Shown here: positions 9,191-19,074 of the stretch, in pieces | Numbering within the stretch: position 1 is the first letter of the stretch | Layout of the letters: each line of letters opens with the position of its first letter | Assembly: GCF_009735585.1 (NCBI RefSeq) | Contig: NZ_VJVW01000003.1 | Coordinates: forward strand, 62,001-126,000 | DNA from: Christiangramia aestuarii | GTDB lineage: Bacteria; Bacteroidota; Bacteroidia; Flavobacteriales; Flavobacteriaceae | Reading direction: 5' to 3' | DNA length: 64,000 nucleotides | Position numbers and translations under genes: made by a program | Notes under the pieces: model-generated | What the model was told of the DNA's origin: nothing | Database searches by the model: none | Seen by the model: only the letters and a program-made list of their open reading frames with translations

Positions 9191-12100
9191 ATGAAAACCA
9201 TTCAATTAAGAAAGCTGTTTATTCTGGTATTCGGCTTCTTTTTAGTTCTATCCTGTTCTCGCGATGAGGGAATTACTTCAGGATTAAGGTTTCGTGTGCT
9301 TGAACCCGAGCTTACGGGTATAGACTTCTCCAACAGGATTAGCTCTTCAAAAGAGCTGAATATTCTTAACTATCTCTATTTTTATAATGGGGCGGGAGTA
9401 GCTGCTGCCGATTTTAATAATGATGGATATACAGATCTTTATTTTTGCTCCAACCAGGAAACCGATCATTTATACTTAAATGAAGGTGGCTTTAAGTTCC
9501 AGGATGTTAGCCGCAGGGCTGGAATTGCCGAAAGCAAGGGCTGGTCTACAGGCGTTACCACAGTAGATATAAACAACGACGGCTTACTGGATATCTACGT
9601 TTGTGAGGTTGGCAATTACAAAAGCCTGCAGGGGCACAACCGGCTTTATGTTAACCAGGGGATTTCCGAAAATGGAATTCCGGTATTCAAAGAGGAATCT
9701 GCTAAATACAACCTGAATTTTAAAGGGCTGTCTACCCAGGCAAGTTTTTTCGATTACGATCTGGATGGCGACCTGGATATGTTCCTGATGAACCATTCGG
9801 TTCATCCTAACTCAAACTACGGCTCGGGCGTGCTAAGGAAAAAACCAGATACCCTGTCTGGCGATCGCCTGTTTAAAAACGATAATGGCCGTTTTATGGA
9901 TGTTTCAGAAGAAAGCGGTATCTACAGTAGTAAAATAGGTTATGGACTGGGATTAGCGACCGGAGACCTTAATAACGATGGATATCCCGATATTTACATA
10001 GGAAATGACTTTTTTGAAAACGACTATCTGTACATAAACCAGGCTGAAGGAAGTTTTAGGGAGCTTATCTCTAGAGAAAATAGCGGCATAGCTCATACTT
10101 CGCATTATAGTATGGGGGTAGATATCGCCGATTTTAACAATGATGGGTTACAGGATATTCTCAGCCTGGATATGCTACCTGAAGACCTTACTACTTATAA
10201 AGCTTCAGGGACAGACTTTTCATATCATATCTACCACAATTATCTTCAGAAAGGCTACGCCAATCAATATATGCAGAATGCTCTTCAACTTAACCAGGGG
10301 GATTTGAATTTCAGTGAGATCGCTTATTTATCTGGAGTAGCCGCGACTGAATGGAGCTGGGCGCCATTATTTGCAGACCTGGACAATGATGGGTATAAGG
10401 ACATTTTTATTAGTAACGGTATTCTTGGTGCCACCAACGATATGGACTATATAAGTTTTATCGCTAACGAGAATATCCAGAAAAGGCTGAATAAGGGTAT
10501 TACAGACCAGGATATGAAGATCATCGAGGAGATACCTGAAAAGAAAACTGAAAACTATTTCTTCAAAAATTCAGGAGGACTCAAATTTCAGAAAATGAAC
10601 GATGAATGGTTAGATTCTAATCCATCTTTTAGTAATGGAGCTGTTTATGCCGACCTGGATAACGATGGCGATCTGGACCTAGTCACCAATAACGTGAACG
10701 AGGAGGCTTTTGTTTATGAAAATACGAGCTGGCAACTGGATTCACTTAATTACCTGAAAATTGGTTTCGAAGGACCTCCTAATAACAGATTTGGGATTGG
10801 CAGTAAAGTGGAAGTTTACAATAAAGCCGGGAGACAGGTTTTGGAAAATTTCACTACCCGGGGATTTCTTTCTTCTGTTGTTCCTGAATTGCATTTTGGA
10901 TTAGGAAAGGTCCGGGAAATAGATTCAGTAAAGATAATTTGGCCCGGGGGAAAATTTCAGACCATTAGAAAACTGAAATCCAACCAGAGGATCCTAGTCG
11001 ATTTCGAGAATAGTACAAGGGCGGTAACGAAAATTCAGGATAATGCCCTAAAACAGAATTACACTCCAGACCTGGCCGAAAACCATCGTGAATATTCTTT
11101 CAGGGATTTTATTTACGAACCTTTAATTCCATATTCCCAGTCCAATCTCGGTCCGGCGATTTCGGTATTAGACTTTAACGCTGATGGCAATGAGGATATT
11201 TACTTTTCTGGGGATAAGTTCAATATGGGTAAACTGTTGCAGCAAGCAGGTAATGGAGAATTCAAGGTCCTGGAACAATCAGAGATTAGTACAGAAGGAA
11301 GAGAGCCTACAGATCAGGTCTTTTTTGATGCAGATAAAGATGGGGATATGGATCTTCTGGTGGTCTACGGCGGCAGCGATCTAAATGAAAAAAATAAGAA
11401 CTATCCATCCTTATACGTTAATAAAGGTGGCAGGTTTTACAGAAACGATTCTTTCCCAAAGATCAGTATAAATGCATCTTTAGTTAGAAATGCAGATTTT
11501 AATGGTGACGGGTATGAGGATATTTTCATTGCCAGTAATTCAGATTTTGGAACCTATGGTGAAACCAATCAGTCTGTAATTTTTTTAAATGACCGTAATG
11601 GAAATTTTAAACCTGATGTTTCCTATAATTCTGCCCTGGAGGACCTGGGTATGATTTACGATGCCGAGATCGTAGATATAAATAAGGATGGAAAACCAGA
11701 CATTGTCCTTGCCGGCCATTACATGCCAATTAGCTTTTTACTGAATGATGGACAGGGTAACTTAGATAGAAAGTCCATTGCAAATTCTGAGGGTTGGTGG
11801 AATGAATTGGAATTGGCAGATATGGATAAAGATGGAGATCTTGATATTGTTGCTGGAAACTGGGGGCTAAATAGCCGGTTGCAGGCTTCGGTTGAATCTC
11901 CAATGCAATTGTATCTTCAGGATTTTGACGATAATGGGAAGGTAGACCCTATTCTTACATATTACTACCAGTCCAGGGAAACCCCTTTGGCTACAAAGGA
12001 AGAACTCACCAAACAAATACCTAAACTAAATAAGGACTATTTATCTTATACCGAATTCGCAAAAGCAGATTTTAATGATTATTTTTCAGAGGATAAAATC

Positions 12101-12499
12101 TCCAGTGCCAGAAAAAAGAAGGTAGTTAAGCTGGAAACATCTTATTTTGAAAATAAGGGGAATCTTGACTTTAAGGTAAGCAGTTTACCTATAGAAGTGC
12201 AATTTTCGCCTGTACATGCGATCCTACTGTCAGATTTTGATGGAGACGATTTGCCGGATATATTATTGGGGGGGAATAATTATCACGTGAATACCCAATT
12301 GGGAAGACAGGATGCAGGTTTAGTGCAGGTTCTTCGAAACCTGGGCAACGGTAATTTCAAGATCATGCCTCGTGACTTTTATGTAAGGGGAGCGATAAAA
12401 TCTATAAAAGAGGTCAAAATTAAGGACAGCAACTTTTTGATCTTCGGAATAAATAATGACAGTATCCGAATTGTAAAATACCCAAATTCCAATGATTAG
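9191..12499 (+). CDS. VCBS/FG-GAP repeat lipoprotein with ASPIC/UnbV domain (copy 1 of 3)
   Basis: 1102 residues. The signal peptide ends in a lipobox (LVLSC, then SRDE). Repeated calcium-binding FG-GAP/VCBS units follow, for example AAADFNNDGYTDLYF, TTVDINNDGLLDIYV and ADLDNDGDLDLVTNN, with the DxNxDGxxD loop, predicting a beta-propeller. An ASPIC/UnbV (CRTAC1-type) domain lies at about residues 536-600 (FTTRGFLSSV, then HFGLGKVREIDSVKIIWPGG), and a second set of propeller repeats fills the C-terminal half. The role of such CRTAC1-like proteins is not established; surface binding of a polymer or ligand imported through SusCD is inference. The gene overlaps the next by 8 nt. Confidence 0.9.
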   Translation: MKTIQLRKLFILVFGFFLVLSCSRDEGITSGLRFRVLEPELTGIDFSNRISSSKELNILNYLYFYNGAGVAAADFNNDGYTDLYFCSNQETDHLYLNEGGFKFQDVSRRAGIAESKGWSTGVTTVDINNDGLLDIYVCEVGNYKSLQGHNRLYVNQGISENGIPVFKEESAKYNLNFKGLSTQASFFDYDLDGDLDMFLMNHSVHPNSNYGSGVLRKKPDTLSGDRLFKNDNGRFMDVSEESGIYSSKIGYGLGLATGDLNNDGYPDIYIGNDFFENDYLYINQAEGSFRELISRENSGIAHTSHYSMGVDIADFNNDGLQDILSLDMLPEDLTTYKASGTDFSYHIYHNYLQKGYANQYMQNALQLNQGDLNFSEIAYLSGVAATEWSWAPLFADLDNDGYKDIFISNGILGATNDMDYISFIANENIQKRLNKGITDQDMKIIEEIPEKKTENYFFKNSGGLKFQKMNDEWLDSNPSFSNGAVYADLDNDGDLDLVTNNVNEEAFVYENTSWQLDSLNYLKIGFEGPPNNRFGIGSKVEVYNKAGRQVLENFTTRGFLSSVVPELHFGLGKVREIDSVKIIWPGGKFQTIRKLKSNQRILVDFENSTRAVTKIQDNALKQNYTPDLAENHREYSFRDFIYEPLIPYSQSNLGPAISVLDFNADGNEDIYFSGDKFNMGKLLQQAGNGEFKVLEQSEISTEGREPTDQVFFDADKDGDMDLLVVYGGSDLNEKNKNYPSLYVNKGGRFYRNDSFPKISINASLVRNADFNGDGYEDIFIASNSDFGTYGETNQSVIFLNDRNGNFKPDVSYNSALEDLGMIYDAEIVDINKDGKPDIVLAGHYMPISFLLNDGQGNLDRKSIANSEGWWNELELADMDKDGDLDIVAGNWGLNSRLQASVESPMQLYLQDFDDNGKVDPILTYYYQSRETPLATKEELTKQIPKLNKDYLSYTEFAKADFNDYFSEDKISSARKKKVVKLETSYFENKGNLDFKVSSLPIEVQFSPVHAILLSDFDGDDLPDILLGGNNYHVNTQLGRQDAGLVQVLRNLGNGNFKIMPRDFYVRGAIKSIKEVKIKDSNFLIFGINNDSIRIVKYPNSND

Positions 12500-15400
12500 A
12501 AAAACCATACTATTACTATGCCTGGTAGCGCTTTTTTCCTGTGCTAAGGATGAAGAAAATAAGAAAGCTATATCCGCGGAGGACAGGGAAACCTTATTTA
12601 CTGAAATGAGCCCGGATTCCACGGGGATCAGTTTTATTAACAAGGTGGAAAATGAAAAGGACTTCAATATTTTCAATTACAGGAATTTTTATAATGGTGG
12701 CGGGATAGGTATTGGAGATCTTAATAATGATGGACTGCCAGATGTTTATTTCACCGCAAACCGAGGGGACAATAAGCTTTACCTGAATAAGGGGAATTTC
12801 AAGTTCGAGGATATTACCAATAAGGCCGGTGTTAAAGGAACAAAATCCTGGTCTACCGGTGTTACCATGGTAGATATCAATGCCGACGGCTACCTGGATA
12901 TTTATGTTTGTAATGCGGGTAATGTGGAAGGAGACGATAAAAAGAACGAACTATTTATAAATAATGGAGATCTAAGCTTTACCGAAAAAGCTGAGGAATA
13001 CAATCTTGCCGATAGTGGATTTGGGACCCATGCAGCCTTTTTTGATTACGATGGCGATGGAGATCTGGATGCTTATATATTGAACAACAGCTTTATCCCT
13101 GTAAGCAGCCTTGGTTATGTAAATAAAAGGGAGTTACGTAGCGAGGACTGGGACATTCCCGATGCCCTGAAGGGTGGAGGTGACAAGCTTTTGCGAAATG
13201 ATAACGGGAATTTTACCGATGTTAGCGAGGAAGCAGGTATATACGGAAGCCTGATTGGATTTGGCCTGGGAGTGACCATTGGTGATGTGAATGGTGATTA
13301 CTGGCCAGATATCTATGTTTCTAATGATTTCTATGAGAGGGATTATCTATATATCAATCAGGGGGACGGAACCTTTAGAGAGGAGATCAAGAATTATATG
13401 CAACATCTCAGCCTTTCTTCTATGGGAGCAGATATGGCCGACCTTAATAACGATGGCCTTCCGGAAATCTTTGTGACCGATATGCTTCCGGAAGATGATA
13501 AGAGATTAAAAGAGACCGGCGATTACGAAAGGTATGATCTTTATCAGCTGAAGAAAAGTCGTGATTTTTACAACCAGTACATGCAGAATACACTTCAGTT
13601 GAACAATGGGGATGGCACCTTTTCAGAAATAGCGCATTACAGCGGGGTTGCCAAGACCGACTGGAGCTGGGGCGCACTTTTGTTTGATATGGATAATGAT
13701 GGATACCGGGATATTTTCGTGAGTAATGGGATTTACCATGATCTTACCAACAACGATTTCATGGATTTCTTCGCCAATGATATCATCCAGAAAATGAGCA
13801 TTACAGGGAAGAAGGAGGAGATCGAAAAAGTGATTAATAAGATGCCTTCTACGCCTATTCCTAATTATGCGCTTAGGAATAACAAGGACCTTAGATTTGA
13901 AAATGTAACCAAGGATTGGGGACTTGCCGAACCGGGGTTTTCGAACGGTTCAGCCTATGCCGATCTTGACAATGACGGGGATCTCGACCTTCTGGTAAAT
14001 AATTTCAACATGCTTTCTTTTGTTTACCGCAACAATGCTGAAAAGTTCAACAGCAATTATATTACTATCAGAGTAGAAGGAGCCGATAAAAATACTATGG
14101 CTATTGGCAGTATTATAGATATACATACAGGTGATGAAATTATTCGCCAGGAACTTATTCCTACCAGGGGGTTCCAGTCATCGGTAGATTACGAAATGAA
14201 CGTAGGATTAGGGAATCGGGAAAAAGTAGATTCTGTGACCATAGTCTTTCCGAATAAAAAGAAGTTAAGCGTACTGGATCCTCCCTTAAATGAAACACTG
14301 GTTCTCCAGCAAGCCAGGGGAGTAGAGAACCTGGATACCGGAACCGGGGACAGATCTACCTGGTTCAGGGAAGTGAACACTTCTTTTGAAGCTTACAAGG
14401 AAGACCAGCATGTAGATTTTGATTACGAGGGGCTTATCCCAAAAATGCAATCCCGGGAAGGACCTGCCCTGGTCGTAGCCGATCTGGATAATGATGGAAA
14501 TGAAGATATATACATTGGCGGTCCCAAAGGAAAGGCCGGAAAGATATTTCTTCAAAAACAACCTGGGAAACTGGAGCAGGCTGCATTTAATTTCGGTGAG
14601 AAATTTGAGGATACCGACGCTGAATTTGCCGATATAGATAACGATGGCGATTTGGATCTGCTGGTAACTTCGGGGGGTAATTTCAGGAATGCCCGTACCG
14701 GGTTAAGGCTTTACCTGAACCGTGGCGATCTTAATTTCGAGGATTATAAGGTAATTGCATATTCTCCTAATAATATGTCTACGATAAAGACGGCCGATAT
14801 TGACAATGACGGTGACCTGGACCTATTCCTGGGAGGCTACACCGTTCCCGGTATCTATGGCTTAAAAGTTTCAAGTATGATCCTTGAAAATGATGGCAAG
14901 GGTAATTTTTCTGATATTACTGAAAAATCAGCCCCCGATCTTAAAAATATTGGAATGGTTACCGGGGCCCAGTTTTCAGATCAAAATGGGGATGGAACTC
15001 CAGATCTGGTGGTGGTTGGCGAATGGATGAGTCCTTTAATTTTTATCAATAAAGGGGGTAAATTCGGTAAAAGTGAAAATAGCCTTTCTGGTTATTCGGG
15101 AATGTATAATACAGTGTATGCAGGGGACCTTAATAATGATGGAAAGGAAGATCTCGTCTTTGGGAACAGGGGTGAAAACAGCAGCTATACTGCATCTCCA
15201 GAGGCCCCGACGAAAATGTTCGTGACAGATTTTGACCTTAATGGAACTACTGAACAGATCTTTACCAGGACCATCAAGGGTCGTGATATTCCACTTCATA
15301 CCAAAAGAGAGTTGGCCGGACAGATCGTTTCCATAAAAAAGCAAAACCTGAAATTCAGTGAATATGCAGAAAAATCTATTCAGGACCTTTTTTCAGCAGA

Positions 15401-15806
15401 TGTGCTTGAGAAGGCAGAAGTGAGCAAGATCACCAATTATAAAAGTATAATAGCCTATAATCAGGGTTCTGGCAATTATAGGATCGAAGCCTTACCCTCA
15501 AGGGCGCAATTTTCCTGTATCTGCAGTATTGCCGCTTCAGATTTCAATAAAGATGGAAAGACCGATCTATTGATCGCCGGAAATAATTTTTCTCTTAAAC
15601 CGCAGTTTGGTAGGATGGATGCAAGTTATGGTAACATTCTGCTTCAGGAGGATAAAGGCTTTGAAGTGGCAGGTTCAGAGATAACCGGACTTCTACTGGA
15701 AGGAGAGGTGAAACAGCTTAAGTGGTTAAAGGCAAAAAATGGGGAGCAATATATTATTGCCGGAATTACCGATTCTAAACCTAAATTGTTCAAACGAAAT
15801 GAATAG
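12492..15806 (+). CDS. VCBS/FG-GAP repeat lipoprotein with ASPIC/UnbV domain (copy 2 of 3)
   Basis: 1104 residues, same architecture as its neighbours: lipobox LFSC near residue 17, propeller repeats such as IGDLNNDGLPDVYF, VDINADGYLDIYVCN and ADLDNDGDLDLLVNN, an ASPIC/UnbV domain near residues 537-600 (PTRGFQSSV, then VGLGNREKVDSVTIVFPN), and a second repeat block. The ATG lies 8 nt inside the previous gene, and its own stop overlaps the next start, showing translational coupling. The three copies are clearly paralogous but strongly diverged, so the triplication is old rather than an assembly artefact. Function is unknown beyond probable outer-membrane, Ca-dependent binding. Confidence 0.9.
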   Translation: MIRKTILLLCLVALFSCAKDEENKKAISAEDRETLFTEMSPDSTGISFINKVENEKDFNIFNYRNFYNGGGIGIGDLNNDGLPDVYFTANRGDNKLYLNKGNFKFEDITNKAGVKGTKSWSTGVTMVDINADGYLDIYVCNAGNVEGDDKKNELFINNGDLSFTEKAEEYNLADSGFGTHAAFFDYDGDGDLDAYILNNSFIPVSSLGYVNKRELRSEDWDIPDALKGGGDKLLRNDNGNFTDVSEEAGIYGSLIGFGLGVTIGDVNGDYWPDIYVSNDFYERDYLYINQGDGTFREEIKNYMQHLSLSSMGADMADLNNDGLPEIFVTDMLPEDDKRLKETGDYERYDLYQLKKSRDFYNQYMQNTLQLNNGDGTFSEIAHYSGVAKTDWSWGALLFDMDNDGYRDIFVSNGIYHDLTNNDFMDFFANDIIQKMSITGKKEEIEKVINKMPSTPIPNYALRNNKDLRFENVTKDWGLAEPGFSNGSAYADLDNDGDLDLLVNNFNMLSFVYRNNAEKFNSNYITIRVEGADKNTMAIGSIIDIHTGDEIIRQELIPTRGFQSSVDYEMNVGLGNREKVDSVTIVFPNKKKLSVLDPPLNETLVLQQARGVENLDTGTGDRSTWFREVNTSFEAYKEDQHVDFDYEGLIPKMQSREGPALVVADLDNDGNEDIYIGGPKGKAGKIFLQKQPGKLEQAAFNFGEKFEDTDAEFADIDNDGDLDLLVTSGGNFRNARTGLRLYLNRGDLNFEDYKVIAYSPNNMSTIKTADIDNDGDLDLFLGGYTVPGIYGLKVSSMILENDGKGNFSDITEKSAPDLKNIGMVTGAQFSDQNGDGTPDLVVVGEWMSPLIFINKGGKFGKSENSLSGYSGMYNTVYAGDLNNDGKEDLVFGNRGENSSYTASPEAPTKMFVTDFDLNGTTEQIFTRTIKGRDIPLHTKRELAGQIVSIKKQNLKFSEYAEKSIQDLFSADVLEKAEVSKITNYKSIIAYNQGSGNYRIEALPSRAQFSCICSIAASDFNKDGKTDLLIAGNNFSLKPQFGRMDASYGNILLQEDKGFEVAGSEITGLLLEGEVKQLKWLKAKNGEQYIIAGITDSKPKLFKRNE

Positions 15807-18800
15807 AATTTCGTTCCTATATTTTATTACAGCTTTTCAGGTTCTGGTTTCATGTTCCAGCGATTCTAAGAAAGATGATGAGCGTGTAGAAAATTATCTT
15901 TTCGAACGCCTGGAAACAGAAAGCACCGGCATAGATTTCGAAAATAATCTTACCGAAACCGATTCCATGAATATCCTCAATTACCTTTATTATTATAATG
16001 GCGGGGGTGTCGCAATTGGAGATATTAATAATGATGAGCTGCCCGATATATTTTTTACCTCCAACCAGGAATCAAACCGCCTGTATTTGAACCAGGGTGA
16101 TTTCAGGTTTGAGGATATTACAGAAAAAGCGGGAGTCGCCGGAAAATCAGACTGGAATACCGGGGTGGTGATGGCCGATGTTAATGCAGATGGTTACCTG
16201 GATATTTATGTACTGGCAGTAAGCGGTATCAGGGGGCTGCATGGCCGCAATGAACTGTATATCAATAATACCGACGGAACCTTTAGAGAGGCTGCTTCAG
16301 AATATGGGATTGCCCTCGAAAATTATGGTACCTCGGCCGCCTTTTTTGATTTCGACAATGATGGAGATCTGGACCTTTACGTGCTGAATCATGCCGTACA
16401 TACAGATGATTCATTTGGTCCTGTTGAGATACGAGATCGCAGGACCGAAGCCAGTGGAGATAAGCTTTTTGAGTTCAGGGACGGTAAATTTCATAATATA
16501 AGTGAGAAAGCCGGTATCTATGGTGGACCTAATGCCTATGGCCTTGGGCTTGCCACAGCCGATTTTAATAACGATGGTTTCACAGATATATACGTAAGTA
16601 ACGATTTTCACGAAGATGATTATCTGTACATAAATAATGGAAACGGAACATTTAATGAGACCTTAAAAGATAAAATGAGCCAGGTAAGCCGTTTCTCCAT
16701 GGGAAATGATGTGGCCGATATAAACCACGACGGCTATCCGGATCTGCTAAGCCTTGATATGCTGCCCGAAGATGAAACAGCCTTAAAAAGTTCGGTAGGA
16801 GATGAAGAGGCCAAGATCCTGAACCTCCGGATGAAGTACGGATACCATCGCCAGTTTAGCAGAAATATGCTTCAGCTCAACAATTTTGGTGAAAATTTCC
16901 AGGAGATCGCTCTTTTAAGCGGTATTGGGGCAACAGATTGGAGCTGGTCTGCTCTTTTTGCAGATTATGATATGGATGGTGAAAAGGACATTTTTATATC
17001 TAACGGGATAGAAAAAAGACCGAATGATCTGGATTATATCAAGTATGTATCAAATAATCAGATTCTTAAGAATAAGCAGAATTCTGAATTCATAGACTAT
17101 GAGGCCTTGAAGATCATGCCAGATGGGCGGGTTCCAAACTATTTCTTTAAGGGCACTAAGGATCTTGCTTTTAAGGATGTTTCCGGAGAATGGATAGCAC
17201 CGCTGAATACTTCCTCTAACGGAAGCGCCTATGCAGATCTTGATAATGATGGCGATCTGGACCTGGTAACCAATGACCTGAACGCTAAAGCAGGAATATA
17301 TGAGAACCTGGGCAGGTCTGGAAACACATATTTAAAGCTGGAATTGAATTATTCTAAAGAAAATAAATACGGAATTGGTACCAAGGTCTACTCTTACCAC
17401 CAGGATACCTTACAATACGATCAGCTATTTACAAGCAAAGGGTTTCAGTCTTCCAGCGAACCCATTATACACTTTGGTTACGGGCAGAACGAGCAGATAG
17501 ATTCTCTTATAGTGGTTTGGCCAGACCGGAGTGTTGACAAGTATTTTGACCTTAAGACCAACCAGAGCCTGAGCTTTTCTCCAACAAAGAATACCCGGCC
17601 AGATGAATTGATCGGAGCAACTAAAATCAATCGAAATATTCTGGAGAAGAAAGATAGCATACCGGGTTTTAATTATACCCATAAAGAGAATTCTTATGAT
17701 GATTTCGACCGGCAGAAACTAATTCCATATAGGGTTTCAGATAAAACGCCTTCTGCAGCCATAGGTGATATTGATAATGACGGGAAAGACGATATATTTA
17801 TTGGTAATTCACGGGGTTCAACCGCGAGGATATTCATTCAGGCTAATAATGAACTTAACGAAGCTCAATTTCCATTTTTAAAAGATACCAGAACCCTTGA
17901 AATCACAGATGTTGAAATTGCTGACTTTAACGGTGACGGAAAAAATGATATATTTTACGTGACAGGTGGTAGCGAATTCGATGGGCAGGTGGAAGTTTTG
18001 AAGGATGCCTGCTGGATCTCTGATGGTGATGGCTGGAAAAAAATGAAATTACCTGAATTTTTCAGCAACGCAAGTGTCATTCGATCTGCCGATATTGATA
18101 ATGACGGGGACCTTGATATTTTTATTGGAGGTTATAGCGTGGCTGGCGATTTTGGTAAAATACCTGAATCCTTTCTGTTAGAGAATAAGGGACAGGAATT
18201 TGAATTAGTTCAGAATACCCAGCTAAGAAATCCGGGAATGATCACAGACGCCCTATGGCTGGATCTGGACCATGATGAATATCCCGAACTGTTACTGGTA
18301 GGGGAGTGGATGTCTCCCAGAATCTTCAAAAATACAAAAGGAGTTTTGGATGAAGATGATACCCAGGAATTCAAAGATCTGGAAGGATTATGGCAAAGTA
18401 TGGCCCCGTTTGATATAGATCATGATGGGGACTTTGACATATTGCTGGGAAACTGGGGACTTAACTCTAAATTCAAAGCCTCAGCTAGTTCTCCATTGAA
18501 GATGTTCTATGGCGATATAGATGGGAATGGTTCTACGGAAACCATCCTTACGCATGAGAAGGAAGGAAAATATTATACCTATGCAGGTCTGGATGAGTTA
18601 GCTTCCCAGATGAACTACTTAAAGAAAAAGTTTCCAGATTACTCCAAATTTGCCGGGAAAGATGTGCAGGAGATTTTTGGCGATGGTTTGGATCAAATGT
18701 CCGTATTAGAGGTGAACACCCTTGCATCAGGTTACCTAAAAAATGAAGATGGTAAATTTCGATTCATTCCTTTTAACAAAAATTTACAATTTGCGCCTAT

Positions 18801-19074
18801 AAATGCTATATTAGTAACTGATAAAGTTGATGGAGAAGAAGTAGCCCTACTATCTGGAAACTATTTTGGAGTAAGTCCGTTTCATGGGGCTTATGCCGCG
18901 TTTAGCGGGGCGATGATCTTTTCTGAGAATGATATCAGGCTAGGACCTGAAATCGGTTTGGACCTAAGCGGAAAAGCTATCAGGGAAATGGAGCTTATTG
19001 AACTTGGAAACCAAAGCTTTTTGATAGGACTGGCTAATAATGATAAAGCAGAACTGTATAAAGTTTTAAAGTAA
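15799..19074 (+). CDS. VCBS/FG-GAP repeat lipoprotein with ASPIC/UnbV domain (copy 3 of 3)
   Basis: 1091 residues from the chosen ATG at 15799. A longer reading frame opens at 15739, but only the 15799 start puts a lipoprotein signal at the N-terminus (MNRISFLYFITAFQVLVSC) and it gives the same 8-nt overlap with the upstream stop as the previous gene pair. Propeller repeats (IGDINNDELPDIFF, ADVNADGYLDIYV, ADLDNDGDLDLVTND) and the ASPIC/UnbV domain near residues 524-590 (FTSKGFQSSSEPIIHFGYG) are conserved. One unit reads NNDELPD rather than NNDGLPD. Likely surface-exposed partner of the SusCD complex (inference). Confidence 0.9.
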   Translation: MNRISFLYFITAFQVLVSCSSDSKKDDERVENYLFERLETESTGIDFENNLTETDSMNILNYLYYYNGGGVAIGDINNDELPDIFFTSNQESNRLYLNQGDFRFEDITEKAGVAGKSDWNTGVVMADVNADGYLDIYVLAVSGIRGLHGRNELYINNTDGTFREAASEYGIALENYGTSAAFFDFDNDGDLDLYVLNHAVHTDDSFGPVEIRDRRTEASGDKLFEFRDGKFHNISEKAGIYGGPNAYGLGLATADFNNDGFTDIYVSNDFHEDDYLYINNGNGTFNETLKDKMSQVSRFSMGNDVADINHDGYPDLLSLDMLPEDETALKSSVGDEEAKILNLRMKYGYHRQFSRNMLQLNNFGENFQEIALLSGIGATDWSWSALFADYDMDGEKDIFISNGIEKRPNDLDYIKYVSNNQILKNKQNSEFIDYEALKIMPDGRVPNYFFKGTKDLAFKDVSGEWIAPLNTSSNGSAYADLDNDGDLDLVTNDLNAKAGIYENLGRSGNTYLKLELNYSKENKYGIGTKVYSYHQDTLQYDQLFTSKGFQSSSEPIIHFGYGQNEQIDSLIVVWPDRSVDKYFDLKTNQSLSFSPTKNTRPDELIGATKINRNILEKKDSIPGFNYTHKENSYDDFDRQKLIPYRVSDKTPSAAIGDIDNDGKDDIFIGNSRGSTARIFIQANNELNEAQFPFLKDTRTLEITDVEIADFNGDGKNDIFYVTGGSEFDGQVEVLKDACWISDGDGWKKMKLPEFFSNASVIRSADIDNDGDLDIFIGGYSVAGDFGKIPESFLLENKGQEFELVQNTQLRNPGMITDALWLDLDHDEYPELLLVGEWMSPRIFKNTKGVLDEDDTQEFKDLEGLWQSMAPFDIDHDGDFDILLGNWGLNSKFKASASSPLKMFYGDIDGNGSTETILTHEKEGKYYTYAGLDELASQMNYLKKKFPDYSKFAGKDVQEIFGDGLDQMSVLEVNTLASGYLKNEDGKFRFIPFNKNLQFAPINAILVTDKVDGEEVALLSGNYFGVSPFHGAYAAFSGAMIFSENDIRLGPEIGLDLSGKAIREMELIELGNQSFLIGLANNDKAELYKVLK

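Noticed and set aside
9191-19074. Possible assembly artefact creating three VCBS genes
   Set aside because: The copies differ at most positions, have distinct N-termini and precise stop/start overlaps, so they are true paralogues.
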